64,000 nt of DNA. It comes from Oceanospirillaceae bacterium. GTDB lineage: Bacteria; Pseudomonadota; Gammaproteobacteria; Pseudomonadales; Balneatricaceae. The stretch lies in contig JABSQZ010000016.1 of the NCBI GenBank assembly GCA_013215505.1, positions 91,314-155,313 on the forward strand, given 5' to 3'. The translations under genes and the position numbers were made by a program. The notes under the pieces were generated by a model that saw nothing but the letters and a program-made list of their open reading frames with translations, was not told the origin of the DNA and did no database searches. Position 1 is the stretch's first letter. Each line of letters begins with the position of its first letter. This document shows positions 53,946 to 62,707 of the stretch, piece after piece.

Positions 53946-56255
53946 CTAAATATGCCTTTTGATTTTTTCAAATAAATCTTCTACCTCAAATGGTTTACCT
54001 ATACTTTCTACAAAGCCTGTTTCTCGATATTTCGTTATATCCTCAGACATAACATTCGCTGTCAAAGCAATGATTGGCAAAGACTCCATTTGTGCGAGTA
54101 TTTCGTTACATGCAGAAATTCCATCCATTACTGGCATTTGTATATCCATTAAAATAATGTCTGGTCGCTCATTAAACGCTTCTCGTACTGCTTCTTCACC
54201 ATTAGATACTATCTTCAACTTGGCATTCGAAGGTTTGAGATTTGCTTCGATAATAATTTGGTTTACTCTGTTGTCTTCAGCAATTAATATATATTTCCCA
54301 CTAAGATTTGGCATTTCAAAAGGTAGTTCTTTGTTTTTATTATTCAGAGAGTCAACCTCTGCTTTGGAAAGTGGCAATATTACACGTATAGAAGTGCCTT
54401 CACCGATTTGGCTATTCGCACTAATTCGTCCTTTCATCAAGTGAACTAATGATTCTACAATCGACATGCCTAAGCCTGTACCACCAAAATTTCTTACTGT
54501 GGAATCATCAGCTTGAACGAATTGAGTAAACAATTTACTCAATCCCTCTTCATTCATGCCTATCCCCGTATCAATTACCTCAATTAGTACAGCCTCTTTC
54601 TTATCATCAGTTTCACATTGTGATAACAAAAGAGTCACCTTGCCATGCTGAGTAAATTTTATCGCGTTAGACAGGAGATTTATGAGTATTTGACCCACTC
54701 GCACTGGGTCTCCAGTCCAATTATCATGACTAAGATTATTAATAATATTGAAGTCTATTTTTTTACTCTGTGCAACAGTTAGCATATCGGATGAAATACT
54801 GTTTACTATTTTAATTACGCTGAAATCTATTGATTCAATTTGAAGTTTACCTGCTTCAATTTTTGAAAAGTCCAAAATATCGTTTATTATTGTCAAAAGG
54901 CTTTTACAAGAATACTCTGCTATTTCGATGAATTCCTTTCCTTTGGGTGATATGGGTTCATTTTTAAGTAACTTTAAAGTCCCATATACACCGTTCATAG
55001 GGGTTCGTATTTCATGGCTCATATTTGCTAAAAACGAGCTCTTAGCCGCTGTGGCTTTCTCTGCAATTATATTTGCGTTAATTAATTTTTGATGCTGATT
55101 TTTCTTTTCGGTAATATCAGTTCTAATCGATATATAACCAACTATTTCATTCGCTACTGAGGTTATAGGAATAATACTGGTATCAACCCAATAAGTAGTA
55201 CCGTCTTTTGCTTTATTAAGAATTTCGTTATGCCAAACATTGCCTTTTGAAATCGTTCTAAACATATCGCACCAAAACTCTTTCGGGTGGTAACCTGAAT
55301 TAATTATGCGATGGTTATTACCTATCAATTCATCAGAAGAATAACCACTAATATCACAAAACTTAGCATTGACAAATGTTATAGTCCCCTTAATGTCAGT
55401 TCTAGCAATAATAGCGTGTTGATCAAACGCGAATTGCTGCATAAGTAATTCATTTTTATAGACTTCTTGGGTGCCAATTGACTGTTTGAATTCAGACACT
55501 GCATTCCAAAGACCTTGAATATAAGTATCCTTGATTTTAGGAATAGTAATATCGGTATTACGTTGAGATAAACTTAATAAGGCTTTATAAACTTGATGGA
55601 TATTGGCTGAAGTATTTTTGGAAAAATAATAGGCAGATAACAACATTAAGATGAGCAATACGCCAGTTAACTCGGTAATATAGGTTTTTTTATAAAGAGT
55701 ATCCTCAACTGAAGCAGCCTGTTGTGAGAGGTCAGTAGTATAGTGTTTTGTAAGCTTTAAAAATATATTATTCAGAACTTTTAATTTTTCATTGGCTAAT
55801 ACAAGTTCGTAGGATGCTTGCCTAATGTCTACAGAGGACATTTCAATTGAGGAAATAACTTGGCTTTTATAGGCTGAGAAAGCTACGTGAACCTGTTGAT
55901 AAACATTTTCTCCCTTGATAATTAATACATCTTTTACACCAATACTTTCATTGAGTTGTTCTTCTATTTGGTAGATATGATTAAGTCGAATCTTTCCTTC
56001 AACGTACATGCCTTCTTCATCTAACTTATCTGATTCAAGGAGCAAGGTAACTATTTCACTATTGCTCGCCGTAATAAGGAGAGTTATTTCACTTATTTCA
56101 CTTATCTGAACTACGTTGCTTTCACTGATATCCTGAAATAATAGTGCATTATTTTGAATAACTTGGTTACTGGTGACATAGAGGATCAGTGTCAGTAAAA
56201 CACCAATTATGGGCGCAATAAGAAATCGGGTTTGTATGGAGAGAGCACCAAGCAT
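53946..56255 (-). CDS. Hybrid sensor histidine kinase with PAS and receiver domains
   Basis: This 769-residue signalling protein has a membrane helix near the start (FLIAPIIGVLLTLILYVTSN) and a periplasmic helical sensor of about 170 residues. A second membrane helix follows (LTGVLLILMLLSAYYFSK). A PAS domain has IIARTDIKGTITFVNAKFCD and SGYSSDELIGNNHRIINSGY. The kinase core shows the phosphorylated histidine in [21 protein letters not shown]-box LINLLSNAIKFTQHGKVTL, and G-boxes VIDTGIGMNEEGL and FGGTGLGMSIVESLVHLMKG. The C-terminal receiver has YILIAEDNRVNQIIIEANLK and the aspartate in DIILMDIQMPVMDGISACNE. A secreted histidine phosphatase gene lies 17 bp upstream in the same operon. The signal is unknown. 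Confidence 0.92.
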   Translation of the reverse strand: MLGALSIQTRFLIAPIIGVLLTLILYVTSNQVIQNNALLFQDISESNVVQISEISEITLLITASNSEIVTLLLESDKLDEEGMYVEGKIRLNHIYQIEEQLNESIGVKDVLIIKGENVYQQVHVAFSAYKSQVISSIEMSSVDIRQASYELVLANEKLKVLNNIFLKLTKHYTTDLSQQAASVEDTLYKKTYITELTGVLLILMLLSAYYFSKNTSANIHQVYKALLSLSQRNTDITIPKIKDTYIQGLWNAVSEFKQSIGTQEVYKNELLMQQFAFDQHAIIARTDIKGTITFVNAKFCDISGYSSDELIGNNHRIINSGYHPKEFWCDMFRTISKGNVWHNEILNKAKDGTTYWVDTSIIPITSVANEIVGYISIRTDITEKKNQHQKLINANIIAEKATAAKSSFLANMSHEIRTPMNGVYGTLKLLKNEPISPKGKEFIEIAEYSCKSLLTIINDILDFSKIEAGKLQIESIDFSVIKIVNSISSDMLTVAQSKKIDFNIINNLSHDNWTGDPVRVGQILINLLSNAIKFTQHGKVTLLLSQCETDDKKEAVLIEVIDTGIGMNEEGLSKLFTQFVQADDSTVRNFGGTGLGMSIVESLVHLMKGRISANSQIGEGTSIRVILPLSKAEVDSLNNKNKELPFEMPNLSGKYILIAEDNRVNQIIIEANLKPSNAKLKIVSNGEEAVREAFNERPDIILMDIQMPVMDGISACNEILAQMESLPIIALTANVMSEDITKYRETGFVESIGKPFEVEDLFEKIKRHI

Positions 56256-56272
56256 TTTAATACCAAAAATTA

Positions 56273-56908
56273 CTAAAGATTCGGCCAGTCATCAGGCTTT
56301 ATCATGCCCTCAAATATAATTTCATTACCTTCTTTTTTGAAGATAACCATTACACCCTCTGGCTTTGGCCAAACACCTAAACCGTCTTTAAGGTTTGCAG
56401 TATGCCCAACATAAACGGTATTTTTTTCTATATCATTCGACGCTAGCATTGAGTCGAGTAAATATTTACCAAGCACTTCAGACTCATTGCTCTTCATTGA
56501 AATAGAAAACCTTAGTTTTTCATCAATTTTATACTCACCAAATACAGCACTAGCAGTCTCTTTTGTTCGGCAAAATGGACTTGATTTCACTTGGCCAATA
56601 GGAATTTCTAACGATTTTATCAACAGCCCTAGATGCTCAACTTGGGATTTTCCTTCCTCGGTTAAGTTTCTTTGTGTTTCACAACGGGTTAAATCAATAA
56701 GGCTTTTATCACGACTCTCGTCTTTCCTTGTTGTTAAACCATGACGCATATAAATAATATACCCGCCAGTTTTCAATCCTTGAATTAAGGCAGATGTTGA
56801 TTGCTCATCAGGAACTTTAGTTTCAGCATTAACTGAATTTTCAAATAGAAAAAACAGAGGAATAACCCAAAAGAATTTTATTAAATATTGCATTCTATTC
56901 ATTGCCAC
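56273..56908 (-). CDS. Secreted histidine-phosphatase superfamily protein
   Basis: This 211-residue protein has a signal peptide (FFWVIPLFFLFENSVNAETK). The histidine phosphatase fold follows, with the catalytic RHG motif in YIIYMRHGLTTRKDES, the second arginine region in QVKSSPFCRTKETASAVFGE, and the second histidine in TVYVGHTANLKDGLGVWPKP. Such enzymes form a phosphohistidine intermediate and remove phosphate from varied substrates. It lies directly upstream of a hybrid sensor kinase gene (17-bp gap, same strand). The kinase may sense a product or substrate of this periplasmic enzyme; this is inference. Confidence 0.82.
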   Translation of the reverse strand: MAMNRMQYLIKFFWVIPLFFLFENSVNAETKVPDEQSTSALIQGLKTGGYIIYMRHGLTTRKDESRDKSLIDLTRCETQRNLTEEGKSQVEHLGLLIKSLEIPIGQVKSSPFCRTKETASAVFGEYKIDEKLRFSISMKSNESEVLGKYLLDSMLASNDIEKNTVYVGHTANLKDGLGVWPKPEGVMVIFKKEGNEIIFEGMIKPDDWPNL

Positions 56909-57469
56909 TATTTTGTAAGATTCAGTGTTAACCTTTTAGTGAAGGTTAAGGATTTAAGATTATTTAAATATAGACTAAGTTTGTTATATATCTAGGTTGC
57001 ATATATGTAAATTATAATTATTGTAGCTTAGATATGGTAAGGCCCTGGAGCAGCGATACTTCAAAGAGTTATTAACGTTAATCGCTGATGAATGACCAAG
57101 GGGATCAAAGGGCAAATAAAAATTTAGTGAAATGGCTGCTTTTGTTTAGAGTTATAAGATATCTGTCGGCAGAAACATCAGACCACTCATAGCTTGAAGG
57201 CAGAGTCTTATAAGCATCAAGGGAGGAAACCGCGGGACGTTACTCAGAAGCTTGTTTTGCAATTCAAGCTATGGGGATTTGAAGCTACTTCATCTTTCTC
57301 AGCTTGTTAATTACCTCCTCTTCAATAGGATCAGATCACTCTCAAATTCTATTTCCATTCTTTAGTTACTCCAAGCTGCTCAATCTCTGTCCCAATATCG
57401 CTATTTATGAGACTTGCTACGCAGCTCTCTCGCATCGCAGTAAGTCGATGAAGTCGAGCGCCATAATGC
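56909..57469. other. Intergenic region
   Basis: These 561 bp contain the promoter side of the phosphatase-kinase pair. No gene, RNA or repeat is supported. Confidence 0.5.
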
Positions 57470-58659
57470 CTAGCCTCCAGACCAGGTCGGCGAAGCGCGA
57501 GGTTGTTGTTTGCGTGTTAGTATTCCCATGATAATCATCGGAGCACCACATTGTGGACAGTAAAAGGCGCTATCTTGCTGCACTGCTTTCTCTGCGGGGA
57601 GCGTGGATATTGGGTCAGCTGTCGCTTCACTGGCAGCCAATAACTCACGGGCGCGTGCTAAATTCTGCTTTCGTCTGACGTTGGCGATAAAACCGTAGTG
57701 GCGAATACGGTGAAAGCCCCGAGGTAATACATGCAGCAGAAAGCGCTGAATAAATTGCCCGGTCGCAAGGCTCATGACCTTATAGCGCTGTGTGCCTTTT
57801 AGTCGGTAATCTTTCAGCGAAAGCTGACAGTCTCTGCATCGGCTGACACCAGCCGACTGTTGGCTACAGCAACGCGGTACGTGTAGCGCGATAAATAGGC
57901 CAGTACTGCCTTTGGCCCAGCGAATGGTTTCTTCGCATATACCACCCATTCAATGTGTTTTAGAGGGTTAACCCATTTACAAAAAGTCTCTTCTTTACGC
58001 AAATCTGTATGCTCGCCGAAGAATTGCAATTGGGCATACTGCTGGCACAACTTCTCTAGATATAAACGCCTGAATAATCGTGATAATACCCGCACCGGCA
58101 GGAAGAATCCCGAGCGACACTGGATCCAGCGCTCACCGTCCAAAGAGAGCCCTCCGCCGGGAACAATGCCGTGCACATGTGGGTGATGAGTTAGCGCCGA
58201 TCCCCATGTATGTAGCACAAAAGTAACCGCAAGCCGTGCCCCTAAACGCTTTGGATCAGCGGCGATAGTCAGCAGTGTTTCAGCTGCGGCTTGCAATAAC
58301 AGGCCGTACATCAGCGTTTTGTTGCAATAGGCAAGCTCACTCAGCGGCTGAGGGAGGGTAAATACCAGATGATAATAATCGACCGGCAGCAGCTCTACTT
58401 GCCGGGCCTCTAACCAGCGTTTAGCAGAACTTGCCTGACACTTCGGACAGTGTCTATTGCGACAGGAGTTGTAAGAGATCAGCTCGTGCTGACAGGACTC
58501 ACAGCGCAGCAGATGACCACCCAGCGTTTGAGTGCGACAGTTCTCGATGGCTGTCATCACTTTCAGTTGCGCCAGCGAGAGGTGCCCAGCTTGTGTAGTA
58601 CGCCAGGCTTTGCCATAGGCGCGAAACATATCCGCCACTTCCAGAGTGGAACCAGACAT
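57470..58659 (-). pseudogene. IS91-family transposase, disrupted by a single-base frameshift
   Basis: The N-terminal part (58659 to 57814) has the zinc-binding domain (LLRCESCQHELISYNSCRNR, HCPKCQASSAKRWLEARQVE) and the rolling-circle region (FVLHTWGSALTHHPHVHGIV, PGGGLSLDGERW). It stops after AETVSFR at a TGA. The family normally continues with W-KDYR, and KDYRLKGTQRYKVMSLATGQ follows at once in another frame and runs to 57470, ending with CPQCGAPMIIMGILTRKQQP. A missing base in what should be a TGG codon explains the break. The transposase should therefore be inactive unless the shift is bypassed. Confidence 0.85.
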
Positions 58660-58669
58660 AATATTGATA

Positions 58670-59548
58670 TCAGCTTGGCGATTTTAAGGCATCAAGTGGA
58701 CTGCATACTTCACTCAGCAGAGCAGTTGCTACATGCGTATAGAGTGCCGTCGTCTACAGTTTTTTATGCCCGAGTAATACTTGGATCACTCGTATATCGA
58801 CTTTGGCCTCCAGTAAATGAGTCGCAAAGCTGTGCCTCAAAGCATGCATCGAAACACGCTTACTGATACCAGCGGCAGTGGCGGTCAATTTACAAACACG
58901 CAGTAGCTGTCGGGCCGATATGTGCTGGTTGATGTTAGCCCTTGGGAACAACCAGCCACTGTGCAAAATTTTTCCCTTGGCATGGGCAAAGCGCCACCAG
59001 CCCCGTAGCCGTTGCAGTAACATCGGAGAGAGCAATGCGTATCTGTCTTTGTATTTTTTGCCTTGTGTCACACGTATGACCATGCGCTGGCTATCTATAT
59101 CGCTAATTTGCAGTGCGCCGATCTCGCCTACACGAAGTCTGGAACCATAAGCGATACTCAGTGCGGCACAGTATTTTGGTTCCTTAATCGCCGCCAAAAA
59201 ACGTGCGATCTCATCTGTATTTAAGACTTCGGGAAGTCGCTTGGGGACAGTCACTCTACGCACTCTTGCCAAAGTGCTATGTTGCTGTAAGGTCTCTTGG
59301 AACAGAAACCTTAAGCCAATGAGAGTGGTATTAATAGTGATAGCGGAAACGCCTTGGGCGACAAGCTGTAGCTGGAAAAGACGAAGCTCTTCTGCTGTAG
59401 CTGTGGCGGGAGAATGCTTTAGGAAGCGGGCGAGTTTAAGGACTGCGCAAATGTAGGCGCGTTGCGTTTCTGCTGCAAGTTTACGCATAGTCATATCTTC
59501 GATCATGCGCTGGCGAAGTGGACTTATAGGCTGTGCCTGAATGTTCAT
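58670..59548 (-). pseudogene. IS91-associated tyrosine recombinase, stopped before the catalytic tyrosine
   Basis: The frame from 59548 encodes a phage-integrase-type recombinase. It opens MNIQAQPISPLRQRMIEDMT, has ALSIAYGSRLRVGEIGALQ with the first catalytic Arg, and SMHALRHSFATHLLEAKVDI with HxxR, then IQVLLGHKKL and a TAG at 58754. The same frame continues past the TAG as TTALYTHVATALLSEVCSPL and ends at 58670. The tyrosine nucleophile should lie in ALYTHV, beyond the stop. One base change probably turned a sense codon into TAG. The gene precedes the transposase on the same strand, a known arrangement for IS91-type elements. Confidence 0.8.
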
Positions 59549-59928
59549 GCGATTTACTCCTATCTCAGACGAGGCAAATTGCCCCTGTTCTAGGATAAGA
59601 GATTACAAATAAGCTTGGGTAATATGAGGATGTAACAAATTGGCAGCATTACCGCGATAGCGGTTTAGTCCATTGGCCAATACCGTCGATTGCCAACCGC
59701 AGATTCAACGCCATCTAAGCAGCCGTTGCTAACGGTAGGACCTGGCTTTTAGTGGCATTAAATTGGCAGTCCAAACTGATGGGCTACCTGTTGAAACATG
59801 GGATCGACATCTAATAGAACTTACTTTTGATGTGCATGAAGTAGGCCTAAGTAAAGATTTCCGGCCATGGTTACCCTACTATATATTGATAGCGAGTGGA
59901 TGTACTGAGGGAACAGATAGCCGCTGGC
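59549..59928. other. Intergenic region with repeat copy R4
   Basis: No gene is supported in these 380 bp. A degraded repeat copy lies at 59676-59725. Confidence 0.5.
59676..59725. repeat. Dispersed repeat copy R4 (degraded)
   Basis: CCGTCGATTGCCAACCGCAG and ATTCAACGCC match the first half of copies R1 and R3 with several differences. Confidence 0.4.
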
Positions 59929-60711
59929 TTAGTATAATTCTGCCACCCTAAAGTCTTTGCCAATTAATATTTGAATAATGCCGCCTTCATACAGTTTTCT
60001 GTATGCCGCGTTAAAGCGGTCGACAATTTTTTTGTCAGTAGAAACCTTCGAGAAGGCAATGAAATAAGTAACCGCTTGATGATCAAAAGCGTAGCTAACG
60101 TTGCCAAGCCCTAAAGATTTTATTAAAAAGATACCAATATCCTTATTTAGATAGACAGAATCTACTCTGCCCAGAGATAGCTTTTGTAACCCAGCTTCCT
60201 GGTCGGGACTCATGTCGATAGTTAACTCTTTGATTGTATTCTTTATATGCTCAAGATTTCGAGAGCTTTTTGACGGGCCATGAACAGAAATTATATACCC
60301 TTGCAAATCCAAAATTGAGTTTGGTTGGCGTACATCATTATCTCTAATAAAAAAACCATAGCCAGTTTGAATAATGGGAGGCGAATAATAGAGCCAGCCA
60401 GTACGTTCTTTACTCCAGGCCAATGTCGAAACACCATTGACTTTCTTCTGCTTAAACGAGCCGCCATTTCTTACCATATGTTTGGCTCTATTCCAGCTAT
60501 CGATATGATCAATACTGCATGAAATTTGCATCTCATCACAAACTTTTTTGATGATACTGATGAAAGGGCCGCGCATCCCTTGTTCTGTCTTGTATTGGAA
60601 CGGGGCTGAATTCGGAGTCACGAAATTTAACTCTGCACTATAGAGGTTATTAGTGGATACCGAAAAAAAGAGCAGTGAGAACAACTGCCAGAGAATTGAT
60701 GTTTTTCTCAT
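59929..60711 (-). CDS. Periplasmic solute-binding protein, amino-acid type (SBP_bac_3 family)
   Basis: This 260-residue secreted protein has a signal peptide (ILWQLFSLLFFSVSTNNLYS) and the fold of extracellular solute-binding protein family 3. Visible parts are LNFVTPNSAPFQYKTEQGMR, GPFISIIKKVCDEMQIS, GYGFFIRDNDVRQP, LQGYIISVHGPSKS and AAYRKLYEGGIIQILI. There is no ABC transporter gene nearby. Such orphan binding proteins can act as periplasmic sensors or partners of sensor kinases, several of which lie in this region. The ligand is unknown. GGGAA precedes the ATG. Confidence 0.8.
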   Translation of the reverse strand: MRKTSILWQLFSLLFFSVSTNNLYSAELNFVTPNSAPFQYKTEQGMRGPFISIIKKVCDEMQISCSIDHIDSWNRAKHMVRNGGSFKQKKVNGVSTLAWSKERTGWLYYSPPIIQTGYGFFIRDNDVRQPNSILDLQGYIISVHGPSKSSRNLEHIKNTIKELTIDMSPDQEAGLQKLSLGRVDSVYLNKDIGIFLIKSLGLGNVSYAFDHQAVTYFIAFSKVSTDKKIVDRFNAAYRKLYEGGIIQILIGKDFRVAELY

Positions 60712-61049
60712 GCTATATTTCCCAAAAGGTAAACGAGTAAGACCTTAAAGGAAATATCATATAGGAGGTGAGATTTAGCAGAATAGGAATTAAGCTGGAT
60801 CATTCTCGATAGTGGGGTATTTTAACTAAACTAAGAAATAGTCTTATGTATATCGGGTTGAAAGGTTTCAGAGTCGGAAGAGGTAGTGAAATAAAGTTGA
60901 GTAGTTGTCTTCTGTTTCATTAAAAGAAAAGGCAACTTTTTGCCGATAGTCATCATCGCTAAACGAAGACTCAGCGCCTGGAAGTAAGGCTGGTTAAATT
61001 AGCGAATAAATCAGCCCGTGTGAATAACCTGGTCAATATATATATTTAT
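60712..61049. other. Intergenic region with repeat copy R2
   Basis: No gene is supported in these 338 bp between two solute-binding protein genes. Repeat copy R2 lies at 60942-61000. Confidence 0.5.
60942..61000. repeat. Dispersed repeat copy R2 (partial)
   Basis: CATCATCGCTAAACGAAGAC, TCAGCGCCTGGAAGTAAGGC and TGGTTAA match the first two-thirds of copies R1 and R3; the last third is absent. Confidence 0.65.
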
Positions 61050-61811
61050 TTATTTATTTGGCAGGCTAAGATAGCTATCAAAAATTTGTTGCGTTTTCCC
61101 GCTTGACCTTAGGCCAATCACTGCTTGTTGCAATTTTATTCGTTCATCTGTTGTAAGGTTAAAGCTACAGACTAGATACATATTTTTCTCAACAAGGATT
61201 AGTGGTCGATTAAAAAACTGATCGTGTAGCCCCTCTTGCAAAGCGATATATTTAAGTATTGGGATAGCCCCAGCAACCGCGTCCACATAGCGGGCTTTCA
61301 TCATTTTAATCGCATTTATGTACTGCTGGGTGCTCAATTTATTTAATGAGTTATCAGCGTGAAACTTCTCATCAAATTGTATCCCTAAAGGAACTGCTAT
61401 GAGCTTTCCTTTAAGGTCAGAGTAATCATTAAGCTTAACACCAGCCAAAGGTAAAATACCGGCTGTTAATTCATAACCGATGGGTTCAACAAGGTCAAAA
61501 TTGTCAATAATAACCGGTGAATCAATAACTAATGTGCAAGATTTCATATCCCTGTGTAAGGTTAACAATAAACGTTTAAGAGGCAGAATTTTAACAGGTA
61601 GGCCAATTCCACTGACGTCACGAATTTCATTCAATACATCCAATAGAATCCCTGTTTTTTTACCCTCTTCGTTTTCAAAGCCATAGGGAACTTGCTCCAT
61701 GACAAACAGACCTACGTCATCTTCCGAACTGTTTGCATTTGTTGATAGAATGAGTAAAAACCAGATAATAGGTAACGAAGATATTAGTTGAGAAATTAAC
61801 TTTGTTTTCAT
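61050..61811 (-). CDS. Periplasmic solute-binding protein, amino-acid type (SBP_bac_3-like)
   Basis: This 253-residue protein starts at ATG 61811, from which a signal peptide follows (LISSLPIIWFLLILSTNANS). An earlier in-frame ATG at 61895 would place the signal internally. The mature part shows EQVPYGFENEEGKKTGILLD, VKILPLKRLLLTLHRDM, LKGKLIAVPLGIQFDEKF and YVDAVAGAIPILKYIA, the layout of family 3 solute-binding proteins. It is shorter and more divergent than the neighbour at 59929. No transporter genes are present. It may serve a signalling system, such as the sensor kinase that begins at 62708. Confidence 0.72.
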   Translation of the reverse strand: MKTKLISQLISSLPIIWFLLILSTNANSSEDDVGLFVMEQVPYGFENEEGKKTGILLDVLNEIRDVSGIGLPVKILPLKRLLLTLHRDMKSCTLVIDSPVIIDNFDLVEPIGYELTAGILPLAGVKLNDYSDLKGKLIAVPLGIQFDEKFHADNSLNKLSTQQYINAIKMMKARYVDAVAGAIPILKYIALQEGLHDQFFNRPLILVEKNMYLVCSFNLTTDERIKLQQAVIGLRSSGKTQQIFDSYLSLPNK

Positions 61812-62707
61812 CTGTCTTACCAAAATTTTTGCAATATATTTGTCAAAAACCGAAGATAATTTACTCCAGAAGTACCAATAAATGATCTTAACCATTAGTA
61901 GTTTTCCTGATTGGTTGGAAAAGATGAATAAGAAAAATTCTGGTTATCAAATTATTGCTGAAAGTGACACTCGTGACTTATTTCTATAAACCAACAATGA
62001 CCACTGTTGGCCGCCAGTCGTCATCGCTAGCCCTATACTCAGCGCCTGGAAGTTAGCCTGGGTAACGGCAAAACCTGACCCATAGCAGGCAGAGGCTAGA
62101 AGCAATGATTGACCAGAGGGAGTCATTGCAGTGCGCAAATTCTGTTTTGTGATGTTTCATGTAAATTTCCTTCGCTAACGGTACGAGAAAATTCTACCTT
62201 TGAGCCCAATCAATTTTAGGGGGAATTACCCACCGCACTATTAAGTCGACTCTAATGCTTCTCAAGTTACAGATGAAAATAAGTATTGACAAACAGTAAA
62301 TATTATTTCGATCGTGCGTATCCCTTTTCTTTAACTGTAAAAAGTCATTTAAGGATAGAGTTTTTAACAGTTTACTGCTCCGTCAAGCTCGCCATCAGCC
62401 GCAAAGGTAATGGCTGACCCTATGCCCTTCACGGATATAACACCCGACACTATTCCTTCATCATAATGTTCTTAATTTTCAACTGTTGTAGGGTTTTACT
62501 TGAAGTTTTAATCACAATTAGAAGATTGTCCTATTAACTATTTATCCAAAAAAGTTAATCTATAAAACTCTAATAAACCACGAATTAAATAAATTCATAT
62601 CCATTTGATATAATATCAACGACGAACGTCGACAGAAATTCATGAGTGGTAAGTAAGATTAATACTGAATATGTATTTAGTTAGAAAGTAACTTGGATGT
62701 TATCAAG
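61812..62707. other. Intergenic region with repeat copy R3
   Basis: These 896 bp hold the promoters of two divergent genes and repeat copy R3 at 62008-62090. A minus-strand frame across the repeat shows no family and is not called. The right part is AT-rich. Confidence 0.5.
62008..62090. repeat. Dispersed repeat copy R3
   Basis: The copy reads GTCATCGCTAGCCCTATACT, CAGCGCCTGGAAGTTAGCC, then GGGTAACGGCAAAACCTGAC and CCATAGCAG. It aligns along its whole length with copy R1. Confidence 0.75.

Noticed and set aside
57304..57531. A 75-residue plus-strand frame
   Set aside because: It overlaps the end of the IS91-type transposase and has no family sequence.
57470..58659. Programmed frameshift in the IS91-type transposase
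   Set aside because: No slippery heptamer is visible at the junction, and the in-frame reading needs a base that makes the conserved W codon; simple deletion is the better explanation.
61947..62138. A 63-residue minus-strand frame
   Set aside because: It runs through the dispersed repeat R3, has no ribosome-binding site and no family; better explained by the repeat.
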